Below are positions 28,870 to 39,088 of a stretch of 64,000 bases of DNA, in pieces. The notes under the pieces were generated by a model, which was not told the origin of the DNA, did not search any database, and worked only from the letters and a program-made list of their open reading frames with translations. The position numbers were made by a program, and so were the translations under genes. How positions within the stretch are numbered: the stretch's first letter is position 1; each line of letters starts with the position of its first letter. Origin of the DNA: Kaistia geumhonensis (lineage in GTDB: Bacteria > Pseudomonadota > Alphaproteobacteria > Rhizobiales > Kaistiaceae); assembly GCF_030815145.1 (NCBI RefSeq), contig NZ_JAUSWJ010000001.1, positions 2,728,001 to 2,792,000 on the forward strand, read 5' to 3'.

Positions 28870-29466
28870 ATGTCGTCGATCGAGAAGCGCAAGCTGAAAT
28901 CCGCCGTCGCCGACGAGGTCCGCTTCCTCTGCAACTGGATGGGCCGCCCGCTCACCACCGGCGCCGTCAGCCCGTCCGGCAGAGCGCTGACGAAGCTGAT
29001 GGCGAGCTTCGTCGATCCCGCCGATCCGCGGCCGGTGGTCGAGCTCGGGCCCGGTACCGGCGTCGTCACCAAGGCGTTGCTCGATCGTGGCGTCGCGCCG
29101 GAGCGGCTGGTCTCGATCGAGTACAATCCGGATTTCTGCGCGCTGCTGCGCAAGCGCTTCGCCGGCGTCCATATCATCGAGGGCGACGCCTATGCGCTGG
29201 GCGAAACACTGAAGGGCACGGTCGACGGCGAGATCTCGGCCGTCGTTTCCTCGCTGCCTCTCTTCACGCGACCGGCAGAGATGCGCCGGGCGCTTATCCT
29301 CGAGGCGCTCGACCGCATGCCGCCCGGACGGCCGCTGATCCAGTTCTCCTATGCGCTGGTGCCGCCGGTGCCGGCCGAGCCGGGACGCTTCACCGTCGAA
29401 CACACGCACTGGGTGGTGATGAACCTTCCGCCGGCCCGCGTCTGGCTCTATCGCCGGCCGGCCTGA
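28870..29466 (+). CDS. pmtA: Phospholipid N-methyltransferase, Sinorhizobium type
   Basis: 198 residues. It methylates phosphatidylethanolamine stepwise to phosphatidylcholine using S-adenosylmethionine. Motif I of the SAM fold is VVELGPGTGVV at about residues 56-66, SIEYNPDFC is the acidic motif II, and the KsgA-like VSSLPLF motif IV is that of the Sinorhizobium-type enzymes. The dnaJ-pmtA-pyrF neighbourhood is the one known from rhizobia. The stop is immediately followed by the ATG of the next gene. Confidence 0.9.
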   Translation: MSSIEKRKLKSAVADEVRFLCNWMGRPLTTGAVSPSGRALTKLMASFVDPADPRPVVELGPGTGVVTKALLDRGVAPERLVSIEYNPDFCALLRKRFAGVHIIEGDAYALGETLKGTVDGEISAVVSSLPLFTRPAEMRRALILEALDRMPPGRPLIQFSYALVPPVPAEPGRFTVEHTHWVVMNLPPARVWLYRRPA

Positions 29467-30063
29467 ATGGCGCTCCTCCTCTACGTCTCGCATCCGGAAG
29501 TGGCGATCGATCCCGCCATCCCGGTCCCCGACTGGGGCCTTTCGGCCAGGGGCCGGGAGCGGGCCTCGGCCTTTGCGTCGCATCCCCTCCTCGCTTCCGC
29601 CGGCCGCATCGTCGCGAGCCGCGAGAACAAGGCGATCGAGACCGCCGAAATCCTCGCCGCGCCGCATGGCCTCGCCATCGAAATCCGCGACGACCTGCAC
29701 GAGAACGACCGCTCGGCCACGGGCTTCCTGCCGCCGGACGCGTTCGAGGCGACCGCCAACCGCTTTTTCGCCGAGCCCGAGACGAGCATCCGCGGCTGGG
29801 AGCGGGCGATCGACGCGCAGCGCCGCATCGTCGGCGCGGTCACGGCCATCCTGGCCGAGCAGCCCGGGGTCGAGACCACCGTGATGGTGGGGCATGGCGG
29901 CGTCGGGACGCTGCTGCTCTGCCATGCGGGCGGGTTCGCCATCGACCGCCGCCACGACCAGGCGGGCGGCGGCGGCAATGTCCTCGTCATCGCCACCGAT
30001 CCGCTGCGGCTCATGGCGCCCTGGACTCGGATGGAAGAGCTCGGAACGGCACTTCCCGCCTGA
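29467..30063 (+). CDS. Histidine phosphatase-like protein with altered RHG motif
   Basis: 198 residues in the phosphoglycerate mutase-like superfamily, but the signature RHG that opens the family reads SHP here (LLYVSHPEV). The second catalytic region VMVGHGGVG and the SREN-x4-ETAEIL segment with its arginine are present, so the histidine is retained but the arginine that binds phosphate is replaced. Whether it is active is uncertain; a modified or non-catalytic protein is possible. It abuts the pmtA stop with no gap, so the two are translationally linked. Target unknown. Confidence 0.8.
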   Translation: MALLLYVSHPEVAIDPAIPVPDWGLSARGRERASAFASHPLLASAGRIVASRENKAIETAEILAAPHGLAIEIRDDLHENDRSATGFLPPDAFEATANRFFAEPETSIRGWERAIDAQRRIVGAVTAILAEQPGVETTVMVGHGGVGTLLLCHAGGFAIDRRHDQAGGGGNVLVIATDPLRLMAPWTRMEELGTALPA

Positions 30064-30168
30064 CCCGGACGACCCAGCGGCAGGACGATCGCGGCCGGCC
30101 CTCCAGGGCGCTCGGCGCTTCCCTCCGGCCCGGAAAGGTTCTAGAGCTGCGCCATCACGGGAATCACG

Positions 30169-30738
30169 ATGGCGCCGCCGCGCATTCTCCTTCTTGCAGG
30201 GTCGACCGCGCCTGCCTCGCCGGCAAGCAGGCTCGCCGCGGCTTTCGCGCGCGAGATCGTGTTTCTCGACGCCGAGGCGACCCTCCTGTCGCTGGCCGAT
30301 TATTCGATGCCGCTTCGCGATGCCGACGGCACGGCTTCCGTGCCCGACGCGGCGGCGAAGCTCGGCGGCATGCTGCGCGCGCACAGCGCCGTCTTCATCG
30401 CGACACCCTCGCTTTTCGGCGGCATGCCGGCGCTGCTCTGCAACGCGCTCGAATGGCTCGCCGCCGTTCACGGCCGGCCGAAGAACGGGGCGCCGCTTTT
30501 CGCGCTCGCCGCCGCGTCCGACGACGAGACGGGCGCGTTGTCGGCGCTCGGTGATCTCGAGCGCTTCGTCGCGCGCGGTTTTTCCGCCACGCTGGTCGGC
30601 GGCGGGCTCGCCATCGGCCGCGCCGGCCTCGCCTTCGACGCCAAGGGCCGCCTCGACGATCCGCAACTCTCCGCCCGCCTGCAGGCGCTGGCGCGCGAAA
30701 CCGTCTTCGCCGCGCGGCGCCTCGTCCCCGACAGCTGA
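30169..30738 (+). CDS. NAD(P)H-dependent FMN reductase family protein
   Basis: 189 residues with a flavodoxin-like fold: ILLLAGSTAPASPASRLAAAF opens the FMN phosphate loop, ATPSLFGGMPALLCNALEWL is the second conserved segment (normally TPEYNGSIPGxLKNALD), and GRPKNGAPLFALAAASDD follows. Likely reduces FMN or quinones with NAD(P)H. It precedes pyrF by 27 bases. Physiological role unknown. Confidence 0.82.
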   Translation: MAPPRILLLAGSTAPASPASRLAAAFAREIVFLDAEATLLSLADYSMPLRDADGTASVPDAAAKLGGMLRAHSAVFIATPSLFGGMPALLCNALEWLAAVHGRPKNGAPLFALAAASDDETGALSALGDLERFVARGFSATLVGGGLAIGRAGLAFDAKGRLDDPQLSARLQALARETVFAARRLVPDS

Positions 30739-30765
30739 ACCGTCCTTCGAAGCGAGACTAGCCCG

Positions 30766-31473
30766 ATGCCCATCCTCGACATGCGCGACAAACTGATCGT
30801 CGGCCTCGACCTTCCCACCGTCGCCGAGGCGGAAGCGATGGTCGCCAGGCTCGGCGACGACGTCGTGTTCTACAAGGTCGGCCTCCAGCTCACCTTCGCC
30901 GGCGGCCTCGATTTCGCCCGCCGGCTCGTCGACCAGGGCAAGAAGGTGTTCCTCGACGTCAAGCTGCTCGACATCGACAACACGGTCCAGCACGCCGTCG
31001 AGAACATCGCGCGGCTCGGCATGACCTTCTGCACCATCCACGCCTATCCGAAGGCGATGCGCGCCGCCGTCGCCGGCAAGGGCGAGGCCGGGCTCCGCCT
31101 CCTCGCCGTCACCGTGCTCACATCGATGGACGAGGCCGATCTCGCCGCCGCAGGCTTCGCCGGCAGCGTCGGCGAACTCGTCGCGCGCCGCGCCGCCGAT
31201 GCGCGCGCCGCCGGGATGGACGGCATCGTCTGCTCGCCGGAAGAGGCGCGTGCGATGCGCGCGATCGTCGGCGCCGGCATGTCGATCGTGACGCCGGGCA
31301 TCCGCCCGCGCGGCGCGCCGACCGGCGACCAGAAGCGCGTCGCGACCCCGGCCGAGGCGATCGCCGCCGGTGCCGACCATCTCGTCGTCGGCCGCCCGAT
31401 CATCGCCGCGGCCGATCCGCGCGGCGTCGCCCGCTCGATCCTCTCCGAAATCGAACTCGCGATCTCGAAATAG
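30766..31473 (+). CDS. pyrF: Orotidine 5'-phosphate decarboxylase
   Basis: 235 residues. It catalyses the last step of UMP synthesis. The catalytic Asp-Lys-Asp array is in [13 protein letters not shown], with the phosphate loop [20 protein letters not shown] near the C-terminus. The length and order match bacterial group I enzymes. dapB follows 91 bases downstream on the same strand. Confidence 0.96.
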   Translation: MPILDMRDKLIVGLDLPTVAEAEAMVARLGDDVVFYKVGLQLTFAGGLDFARRLVDQGKKVFLDVKLLDIDNTVQHAVENIARLGMTFCTIHAYPKAMRAAVAGKGEAGLRLLAVTVLTSMDEADLAAAGFAGSVGELVARRAADARAAGMDGIVCSPEEARAMRAIVGAGMSIVTPGIRPRGAPTGDQKRVATPAEAIAAGADHLVVGRPIIAAADPRGVARSILSEIELAISK

Positions 31474-31564
31474 CGCATGCCTGGACAGCGCCGTCTCATA
31501 ACCGGCGTTTCCATGGCCGCGCCGCCCCTGCTATAGGGACGCGGACAAGCTGGGACCTCGCAAC

Positions 31565-32374
31565 ATGACCGATATGGGCCTCGTCGTCGTGGGCGCGGGC
31601 GGACGGATGGGCCGCACGCTGATCCGCATCATCCACGAGACGGACGGCGTGACGCTCGTCGGCGCCGTCGAGCGCGAAGGCGCCGAGACGCTCGGCACCG
31701 ATGCGGGGATCCTTGCCGGCCTCCCCCCGGCCGGCGTTGCCGTCACCGACGATCCGCTGCCGGTCTTCGCGCGGGCCGACGGCGTGCTCGATTTCACCAG
31801 CCCGGCCGCGACGCTCGCCTTCGCGGAGATCGCGGCCCAGGCGCGCATCGTCCATGTCGTCGGCACCACCGGCCTCTCCGCCGACGACGAGGCCGCCATC
31901 GACGCCGCGGCGCGCCATGCCATCATCGTCAAGTCCGGCAATATGAGCCTCGGCGTCAACCTGCTCGCCGTGCTCGTGCGGCAGGCGGCGCGCGCGCTCG
32001 ACCCGTCCTTCGACATCGAGATTCTCGAGATGCATCACCGCCACAAGGTGGATGCGCCGTCGGGCACGGCGCTGCTGCTCGGCAAGGCCGCCGCCGACGG
32101 GCGCGAGGTTTCGCTCGCCGAGGCCTCGGTGCGCGTGCGCGACGGCCATACCGGCCCGCGGCCCGAAGGGGCGATCGGCTTCGCGACGCTGCGCGGCGGC
32201 TCGGTCGCCGGCGACCATTCGGTGCTCTTCGCCGGCGAAGGCGAGACGATCACGCTCTCGCACCACGCCGCCGACCGCGCCATCTTCGCGCGCGGCGCCG
32301 TCAAGGCCGCGCTCTGGGCCAGGGGCCGCAAGCCCGGCCGCTATTCCATGGCCGACGTGCTCGGCCTCTCCTGA
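31565..32374 (+). CDS. dapB: 4-hydroxy-tetrahydrodipicolinate reductase
   Basis: 269 residues. It acts in the diaminopimelate/lysine pathway. Nucleotide-binding loop [13 protein letters not shown] is at the N-terminus, [11 protein letters not shown] in the middle, and the signature [19 protein letters not shown] holds the catalytic His and Lys. 23 bases separate it from gpmA, so they are probably co-transcribed. Confidence 0.97.
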   Translation: MTDMGLVVVGAGGRMGRTLIRIIHETDGVTLVGAVEREGAETLGTDAGILAGLPPAGVAVTDDPLPVFARADGVLDFTSPAATLAFAEIAAQARIVHVVGTTGLSADDEAAIDAAARHAIIVKSGNMSLGVNLLAVLVRQAARALDPSFDIEILEMHHRHKVDAPSGTALLLGKAAADGREVSLAEASVRVRDGHTGPRPEGAIGFATLRGGSVAGDHSVLFAGEGETITLSHHAADRAIFARGAVKAALWARGRKPGRYSMADVLGLS

Positions 32375-32397
32375 CCTCCCCTCCCAAGGAACAGCCC

Positions 32398-33018
32398 ATG
32401 GACCGCATCCTCGTGCTCGTGCGCCACGGCCAGAGCGACTGGAACCTCAAGAACCTCTTCACCGGCTGGCGCGATCCCGACCTGACGCCGAAGGGCGTTG
32501 AGGAAGCGCGCGCCGCCGGCAAGCGGCTGAAGGCGCTCGACCTGCAATTCGGCATCGCCTTCACCTCGGTGCTCACCCGCGCGCAGCACACGCTGAAGCT
32601 GATCCTCGAGGAGATCGGCCAGCCCGAGCTGCCGACCGTGCGCGACCTCGCGCTCAACGAGCGCGACTATGGCGACCTCTCGGGCCTCAACAAGGACGAC
32701 GCGCGCGCCAAATGGGGCGAAGAGCAGGTGCATGTCTGGCGCCGCTCCTACGACATCGCCCCGCCCGGTGGCGAGTCGCTCAAGGACACCGGCGCCCGCG
32801 TCTGGCCCTATTACCTCTTCAACATCCTGCCGCCGGTCATGCGCGGCGAGAAGGTGCTGGTCGCGGCGCATGGCAATTCGCTGCGCGCGCTCATCATGGC
32901 GCTCGAAGGCCTGACGCCCGAGGAGATCCTCAAGCAGGAACTCGATACCGGCGTTCCCATCCTCTACCGCCTCAATGCCGACACCACCGTGGCCGAGAAG
33001 AAGGTCCTGAAGGGCTGA
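32398..33018 (+). CDS. gpmA: 2,3-bisphosphoglycerate-dependent phosphoglycerate mutase
   Basis: 206 residues. It interconverts 3- and 2-phosphoglycerate in glycolysis. The catalytic RHG (R9-H10-G11 in [18 protein letters not shown]) and the second histidine in [16 protein letters not shown] are intact. The typical [11 protein letters not shown]-like segment reads [17 protein letters not shown]. Last gene of the dnaK-gpmA series, followed by a hairpin. Confidence 0.96.
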   Translation: MDRILVLVRHGQSDWNLKNLFTGWRDPDLTPKGVEEARAAGKRLKALDLQFGIAFTSVLTRAQHTLKLILEEIGQPELPTVRDLALNERDYGDLSGLNKDDARAKWGEEQVHVWRRSYDIAPPGGESLKDTGARVWPYYLFNILPPVMRGEKVLVAAHGNSLRALIMALEGLTPEEILKQELDTGVPILYRLNADTTVAEKKVLKG

Positions 33019-33040
33019 AATCAGCCTGTTCGACCTGAAC

Positions 33041-33062
33041 GGCCGGCGCCAGCGCGCCGGCC
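33041..33062 (+). terminator. Hairpin after gpmA
   Basis: GGCCGGCGC / GCGCCGGCC with a CAGC loop, 22 bases after the gpmA stop. No T-run follows, so it is either a rho-dependent or an mRNA-stabilising 3' structure. Confidence 0.55.
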
Positions 33063-33204
33063 TCCCCGTGTGATGGCGAAAGAGCCCACGCGGCGGTTGC
33101 GTTCGCCCTCTCTTCCGTGATGTTCTTGTGCAGAGCGAGATAGCCTGACGCACCGCAGCGACGCCGGGACGTCGGCAAGAATCCACCGAAGCACGGGGTC
33201 AGCG

Positions 33205-36200
33205 ATGAGCCGGAACAGAGGTCGGGCGCGGCAGGCTGCGCGGCACGATCACGGGTGCCAGTCGCGGAGCGCCCCGTCCATGGGCCGCTCGATGGGCCGC
33301 TCGGCGCTCGTCATGGCATTCTGCAGCTGGTCGTTCGGCGCTCTCGCCGATCCGAGCGTGACCGCATCGGGCGACGTCGATCCATCTCCCGACAGTCCGG
33401 ACTGGGTCTATGACGGCATCATCTATGTCGGAAAGACCGGCGTGGGCGCAGTCACGGTAGAGGATGGCGGCACGGTCCTCGATGTCGTCACGTCGATCGG
33501 CTACGCAGCCGGATCATCAGGGACCGCGACGATCTCGGGAGCCGGCTCCAACTGGACGACCAATGGCGAACTCTATGTCGGCGAATCCGGCTCCGGCTCG
33601 TTGACGATCGAGAATGGCGGTTATGCTAGCGGCGGCTCCTACAGCTATCTCGCGGCCAATGCCGGCTCATCGGGCACGGTGACGGTCTCAGGAGCCGGTT
33701 CGCGGTGGCAGAACGAGAATCTTCTCATCGGCTATGCGGGCAATGGCACAGTAACGGTCGAGGACGGCGCGGAGGTGACGGCGAATGTCGCCATACTCGG
33801 CTATTATGACGGCTCCTACGGGACCGCAACCGTCACGGGACCAGAGTCGAGCTGGACGATCAAGGGGCCCCTGAGGGTCGGCTACGATGGCTCTGCCGAC
33901 CTCACGGTGGCGGATGGTGGAACCCTTGCCAGCGGGAACGCGACCATCGGCAACTTCAGGCCCTCGCACAGCTCGGTGACGGTCACCGGTCCGGGGTCGA
34001 GCTGGACGATCAATGGCGACCTGGAAGTGGCCGCCGCAGGCACCGCCACACTCACCATCGCCGATGGCGCCGCAGTCAGCGGCAGCAATGCCGTTCTCGG
34101 CAACAGCAGCCGATCGGCTTCGGGCACTGCGATCGTCACCGGCATGGGCTCCAGCTGGACCAACAGCGGCGACCTGACCATCGGCCGGTCCGGCAATGGA
34201 TTTCTGATCGTCGCCGATGGCGGCAAGGTCTCCGACAACGACGCGCTGCTCGGCGTCTTCAACGGTACTTCGGGCACCGCGACCGTCAGTGGCGAGGGCT
34301 CCACCTGGACAAACAGCGGTAATCTGACCGTCGGCGTGGCCGGCACGGGCATGCTGACCATCGAGGGCGGCGGCGCAGTCAGCGACGCCAACGCGACGCT
34401 CGGCGACGACGTCGACCCTATTGGTCGGCCCTCGACCGGTACGGCGCTCGTCACGGGCGCGGGCTCGACCTGGACAAATACCGGCACTCTCACGATCGGC
34501 AACCGTGGCAATGGCACCCTCACCGTCGAAGACGGCGGCAGCGTCACCAGCGCCAACGCCCTGCTCGGCGTCGCCGCGGGCAGATCGGGCACCGCCACCG
34601 TCAACGGCGAGGGGTCCGTCTGGACGAACAGCGGGAAGCTGACCGTCGGCGTCGCCGGCACGGGCACGCTGACCATCGCGGACGGCGGCACGGTCAGCGA
34701 CGCCAATGCGACGCTCGGCGACGCGGCCGGCTCGAGCGGAACCGCGCTCGTCACCGGCGAAGGCTCGAACTGGACGCATTTCGAGGATGTCGTCGTCGGC
34801 AATCGCGGCACCGGATCTCTGACGATCGCCGATGGCGGCAAGGTCGAAGACGACGACGGCACTCTCGGCCTGTTCGCAGGCTCCACGGGCACCGCAAGCG
34901 TTTCGGGGGCCGGCGCGCGCTGGGTCAACCGCGCCGATCTGACCGTCGGCGATTCCGGCTCCGGCTCACTGACGATCGCGGCCGGCGGCGCGGTCAGCGA
35001 CGACTACGGCTATATCGGCCGCGACGCCGATGGATCGGGCACCGTCACGGTCACCGATTCCGGCTCCAGCTGGAGCAGCGACTACCTGCTCGTCGGCTAC
35101 AAGGGCGGCGGCGCGCTCTCGGTCGAAAACGGCGGCACCGTAACGGCGGGAACGGCCTTCGTCGGATATACGAATACCGCCTCCGGAACGGTCAGCGTCT
35201 CGGGCCCCGCCTCGAGCCTCGAGGTTGCGGGCGGCCTTACCATCGGCGGTGCGGGTCTCGGATCGCTGACGATCGCCGATGGCGGTTCCGTCGCCAGCGC
35301 GTTCGCAACGCTGGGAAGCTATGATGCGTCGGGCTCCGCCGTCGTCTCGGGCGCCGGCTCCAGCTGGACCAATTCCGGCGCGCTCACCATTGGCGGCGAG
35401 GGCATCGGCGCCCTCACGCTCTCGGCCGGCGGCTCGCTCGAGAGCGGAACCGCCTCGCTTGCATCTCTGGCCGGCTCGACGGGAACGGCGCTCGTCGCCG
35501 GAGCCGGCTCCAGCTGGACCAACGCTGGCACGCTGACCATCGGCGCTGGCGGCGCCGGCACGCTGACGATCGCCAGCGGAGGACTGGTCCAGGCTGCCGA
35601 CGCCACTCTTGGATCGCTCGCCGGCTCGACGGGAACGGCGCTCGTCACCGGGGCCGGCTCCGGCTGGACAAATACCGGCGCGCTGACCATCGGCGCCGGC
35701 GGCGCCGGCGCGCTGACCATCGCGGATGGCGCGACGGTGAGCGCCGGAACCCTCCTGCTCGCGGCCGAAGCCGGATCGAGCGGCACGCTCGCGATTGGTG
35801 CCGCCGCCGATGCGGCTGCAACCTCCGCCGGCGCGCTCGTCGCGGATTCGGTCGCCTTCGGCTCCGGCGCCGGCGGCATCGTCTTCAACCACACCGACGC
35901 CGCCTATGTGTTCGCCCCATCGCTCTCGGGCACCGGCACCATTGACGCCTATGCGGGCACGACCGTCCTTGCCGGGGCCAATGGCGGCTATACCGGCACG
36001 GCGACGCTGCATGGCGGCACGCTTTCGGCTGCCGCCGCCGAGAATATCGGTGGCGCCAGCCTCGTCTTCGACGGCGGCACGCTGCAGACGACCGGCAGCT
36101 TCACGCTCGCCAACCCCCTTAGCTTCAACGCCGGCGGCGGCACGCTTGAAACCGCGGCGGACACCAGCCTCTCGGTCGCGAGCGCGCTGGTCGGAACCGG

Positions 36201-37875
36201 CCCGCTGAACAAGACGGGTACCGGGCTGCTCGAACTGACCGGCGCCTCGCCGTCCTTCTTCGGGCCGACCACGATCAGCGCGGGCGAACTGCAGGTCGAC
36301 GGCTCGCTGGCCGGCTCGGTCGTGACGGCGCTCGGCGGGACGACGCTGTCGGGCACCGGCACGGTCGGCGGTGTCGTCGCGCAGCCGGGCTCGACCATCG
36401 CTCCCGGCAACAGCCCCGGGACGCTGACGGTGGCCGGCGACTTTGTCCAGGCCTCCGGATCGACCTATGCGGTCGAACTCGTGGGCGGCAGTTCCGAATC
36501 CGACCTGATCCAGGTCGGCGGCCAGGCGACGATCGAGAGCGGCGCGCTGCTCGACGTCTCCATTTATGGCAGCGGCAGCTATTCCGCCGACACGCGCTAC
36601 ACGATCCTGACAGCGGCAGGCGGCCTCACCGGCACCTATGACGTGACCGGCGAGAGTTCGGCCTTCTATGCGCTCGACGTCACCTATGGCGCGACGGCCA
36701 TCGAGCTGGATGTGCTGCTCTGGCGTCCGTTCGTCGACGCGGCCGTGACCGAGAACCAGTTTGCGACGGCCGCCGCCCTGCAGAGCCTTTCGGTCCTCAA
36801 CCCGATGCGGCAGGCGGTGGGCGCGCTTGAGACCGATGCGCTGGCGCAGGCCGCCTTCGACAGCCTTTCCGGCGAGATCTATCCCTCGATCGAGGGCGCG
36901 ATGGCGGAGGACAGCCGCTTCATCCGCAACGCCGCGATCGACCGGATCCGCGCGGCCTTCGACGAACGGCCGGCCCCGGCCGGCAGCACCGCCTGCGGAG
37001 CCGACGCGACCACCGTGCGCGTCGGACCCAACTGCGTCGGCGTCGCGTTCTGGGCCCAGGGCTACGGCGTCTGGGGCAATACCGACGGCAACGGCAACAC
37101 TGCGAGCCTCTCGCATGACACGGGCGGCTTCCTGGTCGGCGCCGATACGCCGGTGCTCGACAGCTGGCGGCTCGGCATCCTCGGCGGCTACAGCCGCTCC
37201 ACCTATGGCGTGGCGGAGCGCGACTCCTCGGCGAGTTCCGACAATTACAGCATCGGCCTTTACGGCGGCACCGCATGGGACCGGCTCGGCCTTCGTCTCG
37301 GCGGCGCCTATACCTGGAGCGACGTCTCGGCGAACCGCGACGTCCTCTTCCCCGGCTTCGCCGACAGCCTTGGAAGCTCCTATGGCGCCGGCACAGCGCA
37401 GGTCTTCGCCGATCTCGGCTATCAGATCGGCCTCGGCCAGACGGCGCTCGGCAAGGTCTCGATGGAGCCCTTCGCCAACCTTGCCTATGTCGATGTCCAG
37501 ACCGACGGCTTCACGGAGGAGGGCGGGCTCGCCGCGCTCGACGCACAGAGCGGCAGCACCGGCGTCACCTTCTCGACGCTCGGCCTGCGCGGATCGAGCG
37601 TCTTCGTGCTGCGCGGGATGGACCTGACGGCGTCGGCGGCGCTCGGCTGGCGCCACGCCTTCGGCGATACCGATCCGACGGCGACGGTCAATTTCGCAGG
37701 CTCCGACCTGTTCACCGTCGCCGGTGTCCCGATCGCCGAGGATGCGGCGCTGGTGGAAGCTGGCCTCTCGGCCAGCCTCGCGCAGAATGTCGACCTGAAC
37801 CTCTCCTATACGGGTCAGTTCGGCAGCGGCACCGAAAGCCAGGGCCTGACAGGCAAGTTCAGCATCGGCTTCTGA
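33205..37875 (+). CDS. Large autotransporter (type Va) with tandem beta-helix repeats
   Basis: 1556 residues. A signal peptide lies near residues 30-48 (SALVMAFCSWSFGALA); ATGs at 33280 and 33292 would give a shorter, more usual signal. Residues about 106-859 are some fifteen 50-residue repeats of the form GTALVTGAGSTWTNTGTLTI plus GNxGxGTLTV-x-DGG, predicted as a right-handed beta-helix passenger. PATR-type repeats follow (KTGTGLLELTG, TTISAGELQVDG, about 1003-1040). Residues 1280-1556 form a C-terminal beta-barrel ending in phenylalanine (GKFSIGF). It should be secreted to the cell surface; passenger function, for example adhesion, is inferred from the class. It is a monocistronic island between gpmA and queG. 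Confidence 0.93.
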   Translation: MSRNRGRARQAARHDHGCQSRSAPSMGRSMGRSALVMAFCSWSFGALADPSVTASGDVDPSPDSPDWVYDGIIYVGKTGVGAVTVEDGGTVLDVVTSIGYAAGSSGTATISGAGSNWTTNGELYVGESGSGSLTIENGGYASGGSYSYLAANAGSSGTVTVSGAGSRWQNENLLIGYAGNGTVTVEDGAEVTANVAILGYYDGSYGTATVTGPESSWTIKGPLRVGYDGSADLTVADGGTLASGNATIGNFRPSHSSVTVTGPGSSWTINGDLEVAAAGTATLTIADGAAVSGSNAVLGNSSRSASGTAIVTGMGSSWTNSGDLTIGRSGNGFLIVADGGKVSDNDALLGVFNGTSGTATVSGEGSTWTNSGNLTVGVAGTGMLTIEGGGAVSDANATLGDDVDPIGRPSTGTALVTGAGSTWTNTGTLTIGNRGNGTLTVEDGGSVTSANALLGVAAGRSGTATVNGEGSVWTNSGKLTVGVAGTGTLTIADGGTVSDANATLGDAAGSSGTALVTGEGSNWTHFEDVVVGNRGTGSLTIADGGKVEDDDGTLGLFAGSTGTASVSGAGARWVNRADLTVGDSGSGSLTIAAGGAVSDDYGYIGRDADGSGTVTVTDSGSSWSSDYLLVGYKGGGALSVENGGTVTAGTAFVGYTNTASGTVSVSGPASSLEVAGGLTIGGAGLGSLTIADGGSVASAFATLGSYDASGSAVVSGAGSSWTNSGALTIGGEGIGALTLSAGGSLESGTASLASLAGSTGTALVAGAGSSWTNAGTLTIGAGGAGTLTIASGGLVQAADATLGSLAGSTGTALVTGAGSGWTNTGALTIGAGGAGALTIADGATVSAGTLLLAAEAGSSGTLAIGAAADAAATSAGALVADSVAFGSGAGGIVFNHTDAAYVFAPSLSGTGTIDAYAGTTVLAGANGGYTGTATLHGGTLSAAAAENIGGASLVFDGGTLQTTGSFTLANPLSFNAGGGTLETAADTSLSVASALVGTGPLNKTGTGLLELTGASPSFFGPTTISAGELQVDGSLAGSVVTALGGTTLSGTGTVGGVVAQPGSTIAPGNSPGTLTVAGDFVQASGSTYAVELVGGSSESDLIQVGGQATIESGALLDVSIYGSGSYSADTRYTILTAAGGLTGTYDVTGESSAFYALDVTYGATAIELDVLLWRPFVDAAVTENQFATAAALQSLSVLNPMRQAVGALETDALAQAAFDSLSGEIYPSIEGAMAEDSRFIRNAAIDRIRAAFDERPAPAGSTACGADATTVRVGPNCVGVAFWAQGYGVWGNTDGNGNTASLSHDTGGFLVGADTPVLDSWRLGILGGYSRSTYGVAERDSSASSDNYSIGLYGGTAWDRLGLRLGGAYTWSDVSANRDVLFPGFADSLGSSYGAGTAQVFADLGYQIGLGQTALGKVSMEPFANLAYVDVQTDGFTEEGGLAALDAQSGSTGVTFSTLGLRGSSVFVLRGMDLTASAALGWRHAFGDTDPTATVNFAGSDLFTVAGVPIAEDAALVEAGLSASLAQNVDLNLSYTGQFGSGTESQGLTGKFSIGF
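33520..35781 (+). repeat. Tandem array of about fifteen degenerate 150-bp units inside the autotransporter gene
   Basis: Each unit encodes 50 residues beginning GTAxVTGxGSxW. The most similar neighbours are the last ones: 27 bases at about 35470 recur exactly 150 bases later at about 35620, and the following stretch (GCGCTGACCATCGG...) is also shared. This marks recent duplication or gene conversion and a site prone to unequal recombination. Earlier units are more diverged, and unit 6 has a short insertion. Confidence 0.9.
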
Positions 37876-37930
37876 AGGCGGCGGGCGGAGCCGATATCGC
37901 CACTTTGGGTGCTCGTCAGGCGGTGCCTGT

Positions 37931-39088
37931 TCAGGCGGGATCGTTCGTTGCCTTCGCGGGGAGCCATTCGCCCCGGACCTCGTCGTCCGCCTCGCGGCCG
38001 GCCCGGAGCCCTGCTTCCCGCGCCGCGATGTCCGGCGAGAGCCGCCAGAGCGCCCAGACGGCGGCGCCGCGGACGACCGGAGCCGCGTCGTCGAGGCGCG
38101 CCACGACCAGCGGCGCGAGGGCAACATCGCCCGAATTGCCCATCGCGATCAGGACGTTGCGCAGGAAGCGGTCGCGGCCGATGCGCTTCACCGGCGAGCC
38201 GGCGAACAGAACGCGGAAGGCGGCATCGTCCAGCGTGGCGAGATCGGCGAGCCGGGGCGCGGCGAGATCCGGCCGCGCCTTCAGCTTCATCTCGGCGCCG
38301 GCCTGGGCGAACTTGTTCCACGGGCAGGCGGCGAGGCAATCGTCGCAGCCATAGATGCGATTGCCCATCGCGGCGCGGAACTCGGCCGGGATCGGCCCCG
38401 AATGCTCGATGGTGAGATAGGAAATGCAGCGCCGGGCATCGATCTGGTAGGGCGCCGGGAAGGCGCCGGTCGGGCAGGCGTCGAGGCAGGCGCGGCAGGA
38501 GCCGCAATGGTCGCGCTCGGCCGCGTCAGCCGGCAGCGGCAGCGCCGTCAGGATCGCGCCGAGGAAAAGCCAGGAGCCGAAGGCGCGGGAGACGAGATTG
38601 GTGTGCTTGCCCTGCCAGCCGATGCCGGCGGCTGCGGCGAGCGGCTTTTCCATCAGCGGCGCTGTGTCGACGAACACCTTGACCTCGGCGCCGCTGCGCG
38701 CCGCGAGGCGGCCGGCCAGAAGCTTCAGCTTGCCCTTGATGACGTCGTGATAGTCGCGGTTCTGCGCATAGACGGAGATCGCGCCGCGATCGGGCCGCTC
38801 CAGGACGGCGCGGGGGTCGCTGTCGGGGCCGTAATTGAGGCCGAGCATGACGACGGCGCGGACATCGGGCCAGAGCGTGCGCGGATCGGCGCGCCGCGCC
38901 TCGGTCTCGGCCATCCAGGCCATGGAGCCGTGACGGCCGGCTTCGAGGAAGGCCCGCAGCCGCGCGGCGGCCTCGGGGATGGCATCCGGCGCCGCGATGC
39001 GCACGGCATCAAAGCCCTCGCTCCGCGCATCGGCGACGAGACGGGTCTTCTCGGCCGAAAGAGCGGCATCAATGCCGGCTTCGTTCAG
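37931..39088 (-). CDS. queG: Epoxyqueuosine reductase
   Basis: About 385 residues. QueG makes the last step of queuosine tRNA modification. It has a cobalamin-binding domain with [12 protein letters not shown] and the catalytic aspartate in [17 protein letters not shown], then two [4Fe-4S] clusters ([16 protein letters not shown] and [13 protein letters not shown]) and a HEAT-like tail. The start is uncertain: there is no ATG, GTG or TTG between the interior of the upstream gst gene and the conserved region. The likeliest start is a CTG at 39088 overlapping the gst stop; a GTG about 36 codons further up, inside gst, is the alternative. Confidence 0.93.
   Translation of the reverse strand: MNEAGIDAALSAEKTRLVADARSEGFDAVRIAAPDAIPEAAARLRAFLEAGRHGSMAWMAETEARRADPRTLWPDVRAVVMLGLNYGPDSDPRAVLERPDRGAISVYAQNRDYHDVIKGKLKLLAGRLAARSGAEVKVFVDTAPLMEKPLAAAAGIGWQGKHTNLVSRAFGSWLFLGAILTALPLPADAAERDHCGSCRACLDACPTGAFPAPYQIDARRCISYLTIEHSGPIPAEFRAAMGNRIYGCDDCLAACPWNKFAQAGAEMKLKARPDLAAPRLADLATLDDAAFRVLFAGSPVKRIGRDRFLRNVLIAMGNSGDVALAPLVVARLDDAAPVVRGAAVWALWRLSPDIAAREAGLRAGREADDEVRGEWLPAKATNDPA

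Noticed and set aside
28417-31380. A 987-residue open frame on the minus strand across dnaJ, pmtA and pyrF
   Set aside because: Antisense to five recognised genes and low-complexity.
33520-35781. CRISPR array or satellite in the 150-bp repeat region
   Set aside because: The units are in frame, encode a beta-helix motif and lack the short identical repeat and unique spacer pattern of CRISPR.
34966-38127. A 1053-residue minus-strand frame under the autotransporter
   Set aside because: Antisense of the repeat region; its own repeats merely mirror the coding repeats.
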